Source of the DNA: Discostella pseudostelligera
Lineage: Eukaryota > Bacillariophyta > Thalassiosirophyceae > Thalassiosirales > Thalassiosiraceae
Direction of reading: 5' to 3'
DNA: 57,353 nt
Assembly (NCBI GenBank): GCA_036940085.1
Contig: JALLBK010000234.1
Location: 1 to 57,353 of the forward strand
Each line of letters opens with the position of its first letter. The first letter of the stretch is position 1. Below, in pieces: positions 12,190 to 23,300 of the stretch. Below the pieces are notes generated by a model. That model was not told where the DNA came from. It made no database searches and worked only from the letters and a program-made list of their open reading frames with translations. The translations under genes and the position numbers were made by a program.

Positions 12190-13067
12190 GATGACGATGT
12201 TGAATAGGTGCTGGTGCTTGATGATCGCCAATTATCAATATTTCAAAACCGGATTTGTTTGACTCTGCAGACTGGGTTGCTGTGAAACGGCTGATGAAAT
12301 ATCCCCCTGCGAAATAGGATGAACGAATTACTACAGGTTGCGATACTTCCGATTGTGGTTTGACGTTGCTGCTCAGAGTGCCGGCGTAGTAGGATCCGCC
12401 ATCCGCAATCCGCATGGTGCATCTCCTCTCTATCTCCTCCTTCCTCCTTTTCGTTTTCGTGTGCCTCTTTGCCTTTAACCTGCCTCCTGCCTCCAGACGC
12501 CTGACGCCAGACAGACGAGATCATTCGCGCGACGCCAGACAGACGAAACAGTAGATAAGTATCCAATTTCAATTCGGGCACATCGCCACATTTTGTATCC
12601 ACATTGAAGACCAGCTTGATGCAAATCTTTTTGACTTCAACGAAGGAATTCCTATTCCTCTCGTGCAGAGACCTCTCGTCGCTTGTTACGTCACACATCA
12701 TTCAGTTTGTTGTTTCAAGGTGGGTGAACCATGGCAGCCGGCGGAAGACCTATGCCGGCGAGCGGCAGTAGCGGGCGGCTTCGTTTCTCGGCAATAACAA
12801 TGCCGGATTGTACCGTCCATCGAAATGAGGCGTTCGGTCGCTTGGTCTGTTGTTTTTTGGGGTGCGATCGAGCGAGGACGATGAAGCGTCGCCTCCGAGC
12901 TGCAACATATGAATTCGTTGGCAGTGGTAGAAGTCTGAAACGATCTACCTATCCGTTTCGCTCTCCTCCGAGTAGATGTTTGATGAGATAACTTTCAATG
13001 ATTCGACGCATTGTACTAACTTCCAAATTGTCTCTTTTGTCTCAAACGTTCACAGTTAAATACAAAA
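12190..13067. other. Divergent intergenic region with a 16-bp direct repeat
   Basis: This lies between the ENTH-like gene and the plastid protein gene, and probably holds both promoters. GACGCCAGACAGACGA occurs exactly twice, at 12503-12518 and 12531-12546 (28-bp spacing). An ATG-started ORF at 12731-12991 on the plus strand has good start context but no recognisable content. It is not called. Confidence 0.5.
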
Positions 13068-13490
13068 ATGGCCAAGCTCAGTCTCCTCCTCCTCGCCGCC
13101 ATTGTGGCAATATCTTCGGCATTCGTCCCCGCCGCCCAGACTGCCACCCGCGTCAACCAAGTCTCCTTCGCACCTAAAATCGAAGAGACCACCACTTCTA
13201 CCTCCCTCTTCATGGCCGAAGACATGACCTGGGAGGGTGAATACCCCCCCTCCAAAGTCCTTGGACCCATCATGTCCAAAATGCCCTCGTCTACCTTGGC
13301 CATTGCCTCCATGTTCTTTTTGGGTGTGTGCATCTACTCCTGCGTTCAATCGGGATTGCTCCTTCGCGAACCAGGAGCTGTCGAGAATGGCTCGTGGGTC
13401 AAGTGGTATTACATTGTTGAGGGCTTTGGTGGACCGTTGGCTTGGGGAACCCATGTGGCTAGTTGGATCCAACGCAAGAATGGAATGTAA
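13068..13490 (+). CDS. Small plastid-targeted membrane protein, unknown function
   Basis: 140 residues, intronless. Residues 1-18 form a signal peptide (basic start, LLLLAAIVAISSA) followed by FVP at 19-21, the phenylalanine-led transit motif of complex plastids. A second presequence part runs to about residue 48. The mature part has one clear membrane helix (about 74-98, LAIASMFFLGVCIYS). It ends in an aromatic stretch, WVKWYYIVEGFGG, then PLAWGTHVASW. The size and layout would suit a minor thylakoid or photosystem-associated subunit, but I do not recognise the family, so that role is inference. The start has a good context and no competing upstream in-frame ATG. Confidence 0.85.
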   Translation: MAKLSLLLLAAIVAISSAFVPAAQTATRVNQVSFAPKIEETTTSTSLFMAEDMTWEGEYPPSKVLGPIMSKMPSSTLAIASMFFLGVCIYSCVQSGLLLREPGAVENGSWVKWYYIVEGFGGPLAWGTHVASWIQRKNGM

Positions 13491-14216
13491 ATAAAATGAG
13501 AGGACTGTTTACTCTGCTTCCGTCTAATATGTGCTGGAAGGGAAGATATATCTCAAATTATTATAATCCGTATCAATCAATACGGGCTTTTTCTGATAGA
13601 CACTGCCTCTCCTTGAGTCGACAGACGAGGGATGGGGTGTGATGCGAAGTCTACACAACCGACACAATTCTCTGGCAGTCGGCAAAACTGGCTCTCAATC
13701 TAGTGCCAAGTAATTTGCAACACTGCCATCGCAGGGAGTTGATAGATTTCTTAAAGTAATCATCTAGTTATTTCGGGCATAACAGTCTTTCATTACTCGG
13801 GTAGGGTTGTGATGACAAGCATAGTCGGAGAGAAACAAACTATCGATCCCCCAAATAGACTTGAAAGACTACAAAGTCTCCTGTATTGCGAAGGTACTTG
13901 ATGCAAATAATATTAATGAAATGGGAATTACACAATTGTCCTCCAAGTTGACGAGATGGTTTGCGATGAAGATGACAATGAAGTGAAATCCTTTTATGGG
14001 TCATATTTTCAGCTGCTACTTAATGTATGAAAATTGATCCGATTCAGTCAAGAAGGTAAAACGATATTGAATCGATATTGATGGATTCTTCCGCGACATC
14101 ATCCTCTACTCGTTGTTCTTCGACGACGAGAACATGTTTTCCATCTTACATCTCTCTCAACTAGGAGCAGTAACTGAACTCTCTCCTATTCCTATCCAAA
14201 CGGAACTCATTCCTAT
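13491..14216. other. Intergenic, nothing recognised
   Basis: AT-rich and free of ORFs, between the 3' ends of the plastid protein gene and LSM5 (convergent). No repeat, promoter word or RNA gene was seen. Confidence 0.5.
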
Positions 14217-14504
14217 TCATGATGCCCTAGCTGCCAAACTATCCTCCGGTCCCGCCCCCCCCGGCACCAATACCGCCACATGATTGCCATTCAATAATAT
14301 CTCTGACTTTAATTCCGTCTTCACCACTACAGATTTATCACGTGGATCGGGTGAGTATTCCACGGCGTCGTCGAGGACGAGATTGACGTAATCATCGAAT
14401 CCGCGCAATATGCCAGTAATTTCGGTTTGACCACGCATGAGAATCCATATAGGTGAGCCGATGGTTTTGTCGATGAGTTCGAGGGGGAGAATTCGATTGG
14501 ACAT
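14217..14504 (-). CDS. LSM5: U6 snRNA-associated Sm-like protein LSm5
   Basis: 95 residues, the normal size. LSm5 is one of seven subunits of the LSm1-7 ring (cytoplasmic mRNA decay) and the LSm2-8 ring (U6 snRNA). Sm1 is seen as LPLELIDKTIGSPIWILM followed by GILRGFDDYVNLVLDD. Sm2 is seen as ILLNGNHVAVLVPGG, whose NG pair and LVPGG end are typical of LSm5. There is no intron and no extension. A group of three GGCGGGAA words lies about 280-330 bases upstream. Confidence 0.96.
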   Translation of the reverse strand: MSNRILPLELIDKTIGSPIWILMRGQTEITGILRGFDDYVNLVLDDAVEYSPDPRDKSVVVKTELKSEILLNGNHVAVLVPGGAGPEDSLAARAS

Positions 14505-14784
14505 TGTTGATAATATGATTATTTGTGTGTGTAGGAGTGCCGTGAGAAAAGATTTTGCGATATCTAGAAACGAGATGACCTTGACTTGTTTCCTCTGCCG
14601 GAGAATGAGCGAGTGAACCTACTTAATGGTGTATTGCAAGTAGTGCGATGGTGATTTGGCTCATGAAGGGTGGATGGATGAGAGGCTATGGAAGGTGGAT
14701 TGTTATGGTAATGGGTGCGGCAGCGGCTGCGGGCTGCGGCAGCTAGATAGCGGATAGCGGGCTAGCGGGAGCGGAATGGCAAAT

Positions 14785-14835
14785 GGCGGGAAGATATTTT
14801 GGCGAAAATGGCGGGAAGAATGTGAATGGCGGGAA
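14785..14835 (+). promoter_or_regulatory. Three GGCGGGAA words plus TTTTGGCGAAAA (E2F-like)
   Basis: GGCGGGAA occurs at 14785-14792, 14810-14817 and 14828-14835. TTTGGCGAAAA sits between the first two. The E2F/DP consensus is close to TTT(C/G)(C/G)CGC, so the reverse word TTCCCGCC fits it. LSM5 starts at 14504 on the minus strand and is the nearest target. Binding is inferred from the word only. Confidence 0.45.
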
Positions 14836-14903
14836 GAAGATGATGGTGAATCCTTACCTACACGTGGCATATTGTAGTCGCTGCAAAATAATAATCATCG
14901 ACT

Positions 14904-14943
14904 CTGTTTCAACCTGTTTCAACCTGTTTCAATATGTTTCAAT
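14904..14943 (+). repeat. 10-bp tandem repeat, four copies
   Basis: The unit CTGTTTCAAC is repeated four times, the last two copies with one or two changes. It is a short minisatellite. Confidence 0.8.
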
Positions 14944-15260
14944 AATAGGATGTTCTTCATTACAATTACAATATTTATGAATTAACTGTCCACCGAACAT
15001 CATACCATAATGTTCCATCGCTCTTCTCACTACCATAAGTACATCGCATCTTCGTTCAAGCAAGGATCTCAAGAGACAAGAAGCAAAACACTTCGTTTGT
15101 CTAGGTAGATATTGTCGTGAATCCGTCTCGTTCCTATCTTGTTTCGCATCATCTCTCGTCATGATGATTCCTCTTCTCTCCGATAAACTTTGTATGATCG
15201 TGTTCAAGCACTCCTCTACTAAACCTGCGAACCCAAATCGTTGGACTAGTCGACACCTCC

Positions 15261-16070
15261 CTACTCAGAACTCCAAAGTAGTTTCGAACAACCATCTCGT
15301 TTATGCCCCTCATCACCACAATAGGAACAAACCAACAGCATTAAATTCCCATCACTACTACCTGGTTTCATCATCCTCTTTCCATTCATATTGGGTTCCA
15401 ACTGTCCCAGCGAATAGGCTCGTATCACCCGTTCCTCAAAAGAACTTCCCGACAATGCACCAAACTTTGGATCATTTTCCAAATTCTTAGGAACGTGAAA
15501 ATGATTACGAATAAAGCGATAGGCATGCAATGTTCCCTGATTCAAGGCTACGTCGCCTCGACGGTGATAGTCTACATTGGAATGAATGTGTACGGGTACA
15601 TATCCTTCTGGCTTCGGCTTATTGTTTGTGTTCTCATCATCGGAATCATAATACAAGTCGCCACTGATGACATCCTCGCTTGTGAATTTGAGTGATTTGC
15701 GCGAGAGAAGCTGTTGTTGTTTCGTTTTGGTTCTCGTTCTCGGTCCTGCGGCATCGTGGGGAGTAACGAGCTTCCTTGCCACAGATGGCTTAACTTCATC
15801 ATCATCGTCATCCCCAGCATCATCTCGCGCTTTACGTTTCCCTACTAAGAATTTATCAATGTCGGCATCGGGAGTAACGGTGGATGTTGTCTTCGTCGCA
15901 ATGGTTGTCGTGGCGGCTGCTTGTTTGGTATTACTGGCAGGAGAGGATGCCGCCGTCGCCGAAGGGTTCAGATATGGATTCTTCACTTCTTTCTTTGCCG
16001 GCTCGTCGTCGTTGGTGCCGGCGCTGAGACCCAAACGTCGCTTCGCTTTTGTTGCTTTGGATGACTTCAT
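15261..16070 (-). CDS. CCHC zinc-knuckle protein, unknown function
   Basis: 269 residues, intronless. The first 130 residues are basic and low in complexity, with possible nuclear signals (KATKAKRRLG, RTRTKTK). The second half looks structured and conserved: residues around 165-235 contain YHRRGDVALNQGTLHAYRF and RNHFHVPKNL. Near the C-terminus CSYCGDEGHKRDGC is a CX2CX4HX4C zinc knuckle, which usually binds single-stranded RNA or DNA. This suggests a nuclear RNA-binding role, but no named family was recognised. Its promoter faces the PDZ gene across the E2F-like array. Confidence 0.75.
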   Translation of the reverse strand: MKSSKATKAKRRLGLSAGTNDDEPAKKEVKNPYLNPSATAASSPASNTKQAAATTTIATKTTSTVTPDADIDKFLVGKRKARDDAGDDDDDEVKPSVARKLVTPHDAAGPRTRTKTKQQQLLSRKSLKFTSEDVISGDLYYDSDDENTNNKPKPEGYVPVHIHSNVDYHRRGDVALNQGTLHAYRFIRNHFHVPKNLENDPKFGALSGSSFEERVIRAYSLGQLEPNMNGKRMMKPGSSDGNLMLLVCSYCGDEGHKRDGCSKLLWSSE

Positions 16071-16711
16071 TGTGTTGGTGGGCAGGGATATTTGGTGCCT
16101 TGACTATCTGTTTCGGATTGTATTGTCAAGTTCGAATGGCCATGATCTTCATTCTTCATGTCAGCCTATGATCAAAATCAAAATGATGTTGTTGATGCTG
16201 TGTTTTGGATGCGGATGCGTTGAGTTCGTCTCTTCATCGCTCAAAGTTTACAGGCGCGCCAAAACTGATCAACGAGCGCGCCAAAACTGAACAGCGAGCG
16301 CGCCAAAAGTCTGGCTGACGTCGATGGATTTTTTATTTCAAGATGTCCCATCAAACTTTCCCGCCCAAATAATTCATGTTGACCATGACATGATGAACGA
16401 ACGGCACTTCGCTTTCGCGCCTTGCCTCCTGCCTTCCTTAACCACACATCAAGCATCAAGACCACGCGTGATCGTCGCGTCATCAATTAATTCGCTGAAT
16501 TGAGAAGCCTTCACAGGAGCAGTATTCAACCCACCTTTTGCTTGGCGGCACTTGGGCATCATCTTCGTCGTCAGCGTCATCAGCGTCTGATGTACTGCTG
16601 CAAAGAACATTTCCATCGTCAACAAAATTCATCATCGACGTGTCTACCCAACAACATTATCATCAACAACAACAGCATCTCAGAAATCATCAACAACAAC
16701 ATCAACCGATA
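16071..16711. other. Shared divergent promoter region
   Basis: It separates the starts of the zinc-knuckle gene (16070, minus) and the PDZ gene (16712, plus). It holds the periodic GCGCGCCAAAA array and one TTCCCGCC (16358-16365). The CAACAACA-rich stretch just before 16712 could be read in frame from TTG at 16538, but is treated as 5' UTR. Confidence 0.6.
16254..16308 (-). promoter_or_regulatory. Triple GCGCGCCAAAA array, 22-bp period
   Basis: GCGCGCCAAAA starts at 16254, 16276 and 16298, exactly 22 bases apart (about two helical turns). The reverse strand reads TTTTGGCGCGC, a near-ideal E2F/DP site. The repeat unit is about GAGCGCGCCAAAACTGA plus five bases. The array could control either or both divergent genes. 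Confidence 0.6.
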
Positions 16712-17370
16712 ATGGCAGAAGAAATTCGAAACTTCGTCTCTTGGACACTTCATGTGGTCAAGGAGATTAAAGAAATCCCTGCCAAGAAATCACCAACATC
16801 TCCTACCGCTTCGGATGCCGCCGACGCCGCCGCTGCGGCTATTACTACCTCTACGGAGGCTGGTGCAGATGCTCCTGCTGTAACAAGTACCAACTCCACC
16901 ATCAATAACAATAACAGCAAGAAGAAGAAGGGCAATGAAATCTACGGTGTCGGTGTCAATCTTGCCTTTGTTCCACATCCATCATCCACCTCATCCTCTC
17001 CTCGAGTGGGCGTGCATTCACTGGAACCTACCGGCCCTGCTGCCAAGGCTGGGTTGCAACCCGGTGATATTATCCTATCCGCAAATACCATTACCTTTCA
17101 CGAGAACAAGTATTACCTACCCGATGATGTCGCGGCGGCGATACGTGGACCGGAGGGTAGTTATGTTAAGGTATTGGTGGAACGGAATGGAAAGAAGTTG
17201 GAGTTTGATTTGAAGAGAGAACCGATTGGGATGATGATTCCATCCTTGATGTCGCCAACAGCTACTACTGCTATCACTGCATCTGTTCCTTCTGCACCTT
17301 GTGCCATTGAGGAAGGTGAGAAGAAGCCTAAGGAAGACGAAAGTGGAGACAAGAATAGGGGATCATCTGT

Positions 17371-17413
<43 letters not shown>

Positions 17414-18484
17414 ACAACTGCTACTACTACGACCTCCAACAAGAATAAGAAGAACCTATTCGACACACTCCACCATACCCTCTCCCTATCCGAGGAGGAA
17501 CACAAGGACGAGAAGGAATTAGCCTCGTCCCTCGAAGATGCTGATCAATTCGATGATGATATAGTCGTTGCCAATCCATCAAGCGCCACCGCCACGAAAC
17601 GATTGTCTTCCTCCTCGTTGAACATGGAGGCATCCTCCTGCGCGGATGCTGCATCATCGGAAGAGAAGACTATTGACAACAACGACATTAACGACAACAA
17701 CAGTACGTCTATTGGTGATGATCATTCCGCCTCCACAACTACCCAATGGGAAATGCTATCGGAACGATCTGGCTCCGCCATACTCATATCCTTTTCTGGA
17801 TCGATATCCAATGCATCCTATTCGTTCCATCGTAGTCCATCTCCATCAGTACTCAAGAATAAGTTTATACTAACTGAATCGAATGGTGAGGCATACATTC
17901 ACCATGTTGTGCTTCCGACGGATACGCTCCAGGGATTGTGCCTGGCGTACAAACTCTCAGCGACACGATTACGAATGGAGAATAACTTTTCGGGCAATAG
18001 TTTGCAATTGGCACCGAAGAAATTGCGCATCCCGAACAATGTAGCAAGCAGAGGAGGCGTCAATATTAGTAACAACAACAATAACAAGGGTATGATGATA
18101 CGGGTGCAGGACACCACCTCGAAAGAGTACAAATTGTATGCATTTGTGGCGGAGATTCCTACTATGGAATTAGTCGAAGCAAAGGCGTATCTTGATTTGA
18201 GTAATTGGGATTTGGAGGAGGCATTGCGCAGTGCACGAGAAGATGAGGGATGGAGTTTACGGAATAATGATGGTGATGGATTTGATGCACCTACTTCTTT
18301 CTCCTCTGGAGTTGGTGATGCTGGTGCGGGTGCTGGTGCTACAACTGCTGGAGAAATGCTTGCATCACCAATGATTACTGCTGCATCGGCCAAACCCAAG
18401 GCTCTTACTGCACATGACATCTACTCGGGTATGCCTCCGTACGATGGAGATGGATTTGAACTCAGTGATATTAAACAGCGATGA
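16712..18484 (+). CDS. PDZ-LysM-UBA-like multidomain protein
   Basis: About 590 residues, intronless, starting at ATG 16712 (MAEEIRNF). Three modules are separated by low-complexity linkers. A PDZ domain lies at about 76-172, with GVGVNLAF, the GPAAKAGLQPGDIILSAN core and a VERNGKKLEFDLKRE strand. A LysM-like domain lies at about 393-441 (HHVVLPTDTLQGLCLAYKLS, then LRIPNN). A UBA-like helical bundle lies at about 481-516 (EAKAYLDLSNWDLEEAL). The linker after PDZ has a polyalanine run coded by a GCT/GTT microsatellite (about 17370-17415). No signal peptide or membrane segment is seen, so it is probably cytosolic. Intracellular LysM domains occur in eukaryotic adaptor proteins. I infer a scaffold that may bind ubiquitin; no named orthologue was recognised. 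Confidence 0.75.
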
Positions 18485-19128
18485 AATAATGCTGAAAGAG
18501 GGGTATTGGATGAAAGTTTTGATGGAGGGTCTTCTTTCGGCAGAGTGGTGCTGGATTGTGTTGATGTATATTTGGGGAGATAAGGTTCGATTTTGTGACC
18601 GAGCCTCATAGGTGATCTCTCTCTTCTTGCACACCCGATTGTTCCGGAGTTGAAGAGAGCGCACTCTAATGTTTGCATTGAGAGTGTGAGAAAGTTTGAT
18701 AACATATGCTAGAGTACTTGATAATCTTTAAGATAGTATTGTCCTGACTGAGTGCATACATATTATGCATCTTTGCACTTATATTCAAACCTTTATCTTT
18801 CATCTCTGCATCTGCATCATCAAACCAAACGTTATTGAAGGTTGTTGCTTCCACGTGTTGCAATGGACGCGACTCTCGACTCATCAGTGCTTCCACGTGT
18901 CGATTTGCAATGGACTCGACTCCTCCCTGTCAACAACTTCCACGTGTTGATCGGCGGCGGAGGCGAGAGATCGACCGCCTGTCCGTCGTGCCACTTCCAC
19001 CTTCCACCTCACAACTTCGCTTCCGCCACCACCGCATGCACACACAACTAGATAACACGTGCTTGCCGACGATAATATGGTACTCGATCAATAATTCATC
19101 AATTCATCGATCCATCGACGACGAAACC
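18485..19128. other. clpP upstream region
   Basis: No gene. The first part is the 3' flank of the PDZ gene. The second part is the clpP promoter and 5' UTR with four CACGTG words. Confidence 0.6.
18852..19061 (+). promoter_or_regulatory. Four CACGTG boxes before plastid clpP
   Basis: CACGTG occurs at 18852-18857, 18894-18899, 18941-18946 and 19056-19061. The first three share the flank CTTCCACGTGT. TTGCAATGGAC follows the first two. CACGTG is the G-box core bound by bZIP and bHLH factors. The flanking repeats suggest small local duplications. Confidence 0.55.
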
Positions 19129-19935
19129 ATGATGCGTTGCTCCCTCCTCCTCCTCCTCCTCCTCTTCGCCTCCTCGGCCAAGGCCTTCGTGGGTCCATCT
19201 GCCTCCCTCATCCACGGTAGCAGATTGCAACATGCATCATCGTCGCATTCATTGGCCGCCGCCATCCGTTTCGACGACGAAGAACAACCAGAGAAACCAC
19301 CCACCAAACCCCCCAAACCTTCCCCTCTCCTCCCAACCGTCGAGGGTGCCTCGGGCGGTCAACTCGATGTCATCTCCCGCCTCCTCAAAGATCGCATCTT
19401 ACTCCTCGGCACCGACGTCAATGACGAAGTAGCCAATGTCCTCGTGGCACAATTGTTATATCTAGCCAATGAAGATCCCGAAAAAGATATTACACTCTAC
19501 ATTAATTCTCCGGGCGGCAGTGTCTCTGCTGGTCTTGCCATATATGACACTATGCAATTCATACCCTGCGATGTCCAAACAGTCTGTTTTGGTATGGCGG
19601 CGAGTATGGGTGCCTTCCTCCTCGGCGCGGGCGCGCCAGGCAAACGCAAATCGTTGCCCAATTCACGCATTATGATCCATCAACCACTGGGCGGTGCCCA
19701 AGGCCAGGCCGCCGATATTGAAATCCAAGCCAAAGAAATTCTGTTTGTCAAGGCCTGTCTTAATAAATATATTGCCAATTATTGTGATCAGCCGGTGGAG
19801 AAGATTGAAGAGGATACCGATAGGGATTTTTTCATGACTCCGTATGAGGCGTTGGAGTATGGGATTATTGATGAGGTGATTAAGACGAAGACGAGTCATA
19901 TCCCGTTGCCGGCGATGCCTAGTTTGAAGTTTTAG
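19129..19935 (+). CDS. clpP: Plastid-targeted ClpP serine protease subunit
   Basis: About 268 residues, intronless. ClpP forms the tetradecameric proteolytic barrel fed by Hsp100 (ClpC-type) ATPases, here in the plastid stroma. The catalytic triad is complete: Ser159 in GMAASMGAF, His184 in [10 protein letters not shown] and Asp233 in DTDRDFF, with the spacing of bacterial Clp[15 protein letters not shown] and [11 protein letters not shown] are also family motifs. Residues 1-19 form a signal peptide ([16 protein letters not shown]) followed by FVGP, the complex-plastid transit motif. A Pro/Lys-rich linker leads into the mature enzyme at about residue 75. Two adjacent ATGs (19129, 19132) could each start it. 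Four G-box words lie upstream. Confidence 0.96.
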   Translation: MMRCSLLLLLLLFASSAKAFVGPSASLIHGSRLQHASSSHSLAAAIRFDDEEQPEKPPTKPPKPSPLLPTVEGASGGQLDVISRLLKDRILLLGTDVNDEVANVLVAQLLYLANEDPEKDITLYINSPGGSVSAGLAIYDTMQFIPCDVQTVCFGMAASMGAFLLGAGAPGKRKSLPNSRIMIHQPLGGAQGQAADIEIQAKEILFVKACLNKYIANYCDQPVEKIEEDTDRDFFMTPYEALEYGIIDEVIKTKTSHIPLPAMPSLKF

Positions 19936-20353
19936 ATGAAGGTTTAGGACGATGATGATGACGTGGGTAGGACGAGTGAGGAGGATGATGCATGCATGCA
20001 TGAATGCAGAAACGGAGTTGGTGGTGGTGGGGAGTGGAGATGAGAGAGACTGTGTGAACGGCGAACGGTTGTGGAAGATGCAACAAAATAAAGGGTGGGA
20101 GGGAGTAAGAAAATGCAGCTTGAGGACTACCATATGGGATAGAACAGATTATGATGGAAGTTGTGTGTCGAGAGGCAATTGTGGTTTTGAGAGTTGATAC
20201 ATCAGTGCGAGCGAGAGGAGATGAGAGAAGTCACCAACGCGGACAAGGACTACTTGATGCAATTAACTTTAATCATACTGACAATCAATACTTTTACATA
20301 CACAAAATGTTTCTACTTTCCTAGAGAGAGAGTGTGTGAACTACTTCGTTCGG
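19936..20353. other. Convergent intergenic, nothing recognised
   Basis: This is the 3' flank of clpP and of the multispanning membrane protein gene. A short GCATGCATGCATG run is present near 19990. No gene or promoter word was seen. Confidence 0.5.
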
Positions 20354-23300
20354 TCAACAATCATAATCTGCACGTACGCTGAATTCCGTATCCTCCTCGC
20401 TGTACACGCTTTCTACAGATATGCCTGACTTGACACTCCTTGACAACCTTGGCTGATTCTGTTCCCCCACAGCACGACCATGACCGTGGTGGGCTTGTGA
20501 AAATGCCTTCACGAGTAGTTCCTCGACAGGGGTGGAGGGGGCACGTCCTCCTGGACCGGTACGCCTATCGTGCTGGGATGCTCCTCCACGCTTCTTGCTG
20601 TAATAGCTGTGTGAACTCGATGCCGATTCACCAGAGACAGATTTCGCCTTCTTTTGTTTCTGACTACTATCACCCTTAGTAGGCTTCATCTTTTGCGAAG
20701 ACTGGGGTGTTATCGAGGACATGGGATGATGCTGTGACGACGCAGCAGTAGTAGTGCCAGAACCACGACGCACCGCCGTCGCCGTCCCCCGGCTACCGGA
20801 GGCGACACCATGAGTCATTTCGGCATAAGCTAATGCAGCAGCAACGATGTCATCGACGACTTTGATTCCAGTCTGGCCATCTTTGCTGGATAGGACCTCA
20901 TCGCTGGAGAGACTATGGCTTCTCGTTCGGAGATTGGTATCGTCACTGTCTTTCTTTTCGTAGGAGGTTATCGACGAGCTCGAGTTATGATGTTGTTGTT
21001 GTTGCTTCTGATGCGAGTCTTTGTCATTGATGCTGTTTTTAAAGACCAGCATGGGTCTCGTTGCAAGGCGAGGACTCGGGGTGGCGATGGAATCATCCAG
21101 ACCAGCGTCAAGGGTTGGTTCAGAAACAATTGAGTCTGTCTCACCCTGGCCGTCAATGGAAGTACGGATGGATTGCATTGGTGGGCTGTTGATGCGTGGG
21201 TTCTGGAATGGAAGTGGCGGAGGTGGTGGTGGAGGAGGTCCTCTATACTCATTGGATCCAATGTTCTTCTTGTTAGCGTCGTCTGACAAATCTTCCTTCG
21301 AGCTCATTCCATCCGAAATGGTGGGTGGGGGGTTGGATCCCGAATCGTCGGGTGTGGAGCTGGTGCTTTCCACTGCTCTGCTTGATGCGGTTTTGGGGCT
21401 CTTGCTTTGCCCGCCCGAGCCCGACCTGCTGTAACGTTGACTTCCTAACAGTGCCGAGACCAATGGAACCTTCTGCTGCGGCGGTGTAGTACTGTGCCGT
21501 GATTGCTTGGAACTACTTCTCGCCAGGCTTGACAATGGGTAGCTTGATTGCACAACTTTCTCTCGAGATCGGCTTCGGCTCGACCTTGTGGATGCCACAG
21601 GTTTGGTAGACTTTGTCCGATCCGCCTGCTGCTGTTGCTGCTGACCTTGACGAGTGTCGGACCACGGAGAAGGCGTATTCCTGCCACTATTTCCGACCGG
21701 ATGAGCAGCATTAAGGTTACCAAGAATAGTTTGAGGCGATGTATCATCTGGACTTAAATCCTCCGCATTCCCCTCTACCAACGGACTCAAGTTACTGCGT
21801 TTAGTTGATAGCGAAGAAGTAGAAGAATACCTTTTCATTGGTGGTGCCTGCACATCACCTAGCGTCTCCTTGATGTTATTGGGGTACGATTTTCCCTGAA
21901 ACGGTACATTTATTGCATCCGGTTCTTTCATACGCGTTGATGGCATCCGCTTTTCGTATGGATTGTTGCCCAAATTATCCCTCTTCCTAGTATTCATAGA
22001 TACGCTGGTGAAATAGGAAGCACCGAACACGCCATCTGGGTCAATGCTTGGAGAGGAGTCGTTGAAAGTTGGAGAAGGTGCTTTTTGAAACAAGTTGCTG
22101 GCAACCCCCTCTGGATCACTGCGTTCGGTGGATGATGCTACAGATGGTTCACGCTTTCCTGGTCCGACTTCCTTGATATTGGTGGCAGGGGATGGAGTCT
22201 TGCGCTCCACAGGTTTTGGCTGGGGAAAGACGAATGGACTGTTATCAACATCCTCCCTATTCTGCTTCGGTGCTGCATTCATTCCCATGCTACGGTTAGC
22301 CTTTTCCTCATCACTACTGCAATTCATCCCAACATCCCGATCACTATCTTGTGCGTCACTGTCTTCGTACACTGTCAGGTCGTCTTCTGATATGGACCTC
22401 GGATTCATCTCAGAGATGTCACGCGAAGCAGTGCTGTACGCATCCAAGTATCGTAGACATAATTCAAATGATAAAACGAATCCCAGCCAACAGGAGAAGT
22501 AGAGTGTTCCACTAATGTTCCCCGGTCCACCACCCATTGGACTTGTTAGTACTGCCGTATTAATGATTTGAAGGACCAAACTAGTGAAGGCGGCGACACT
22601 TGTCAGGAGATCACGCTGGCGTATGGTCAGGATGGTCGTGCTGTCTCTGTTGCTGCCATCGCTTCCACTTCGGTTCATGTAAGACAATCGATAGACCAGA
22701 CCCACACAGAACGTGATGAATAACTGAAAGACTCCACCCACAATTATCCCCGTCAAGGCAAGTTTACAGTAGCTTGTCGACTTGAGTATCTCGCCTTGGC
22801 AAACAGGACTGGTATAGGTCGTAATAGACGAGGACATAAGTATCAGTGCCGTGCACAGTAGGAACGACCATCGCTTGGTAAATGCATTCGTTGGTACAGC
22901 TTCACGAATGCCCCCATGGTCATCGCCTGACTGACGTTGCAAGGCAACGATTGTGGTCCCCCCTCGATCATGCAAGGTAAATACTTCGATCCATAGATAA
23001 CCACATAAGAGGAAACTAATCCAACTCGAGTAGAATAGATTGGCATTCCATATGTCATACCCGGCCACGGCCAGTGGTACACCCCAGGATCCATCCTAGA
23101 AAGAGAGAAAGTAGAGGCGGAATTAGAGAATGAACAAAGACCATTTGTGTGAGTAGGGAATAGAGTTCAAAACGACGAAGAGAGATGTTTCTTCTGCACA
23201 CCACAACCTCCAATGAGAGAGTGGATGATCCAACAACAACAACAATAACATTACTCACCATGCTCGAATTATAATACGCATTGCCATTCACAATCACTGG

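Larger units (their letters stand above)
14505..15260. other. LSM5 upstream region
   Basis: No gene. It contains a GC-rich patch of degenerate GCGGCAGC/TAGCGG words (about 14700-14780), the GGCGGGAA cluster, one CACGTG (14861-14866) and a short tandem repeat. The right half is the 3' flank of the zinc-knuckle gene. Confidence 0.6.

Noticed and set aside
12731..12991. ATG ORF of 86 codons with good start context
   Set aside because: Basic, compositionally random protein with no family motif, inside a promoter region. No splice sites link it to the plastid protein gene downstream.
16538..16711. N-terminal extension of the PDZ protein from TTG
   Set aside because: The start is non-ATG, and the stretch is a CAACAACA-rich leader. 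The downstream ATG opens a coherent helix.
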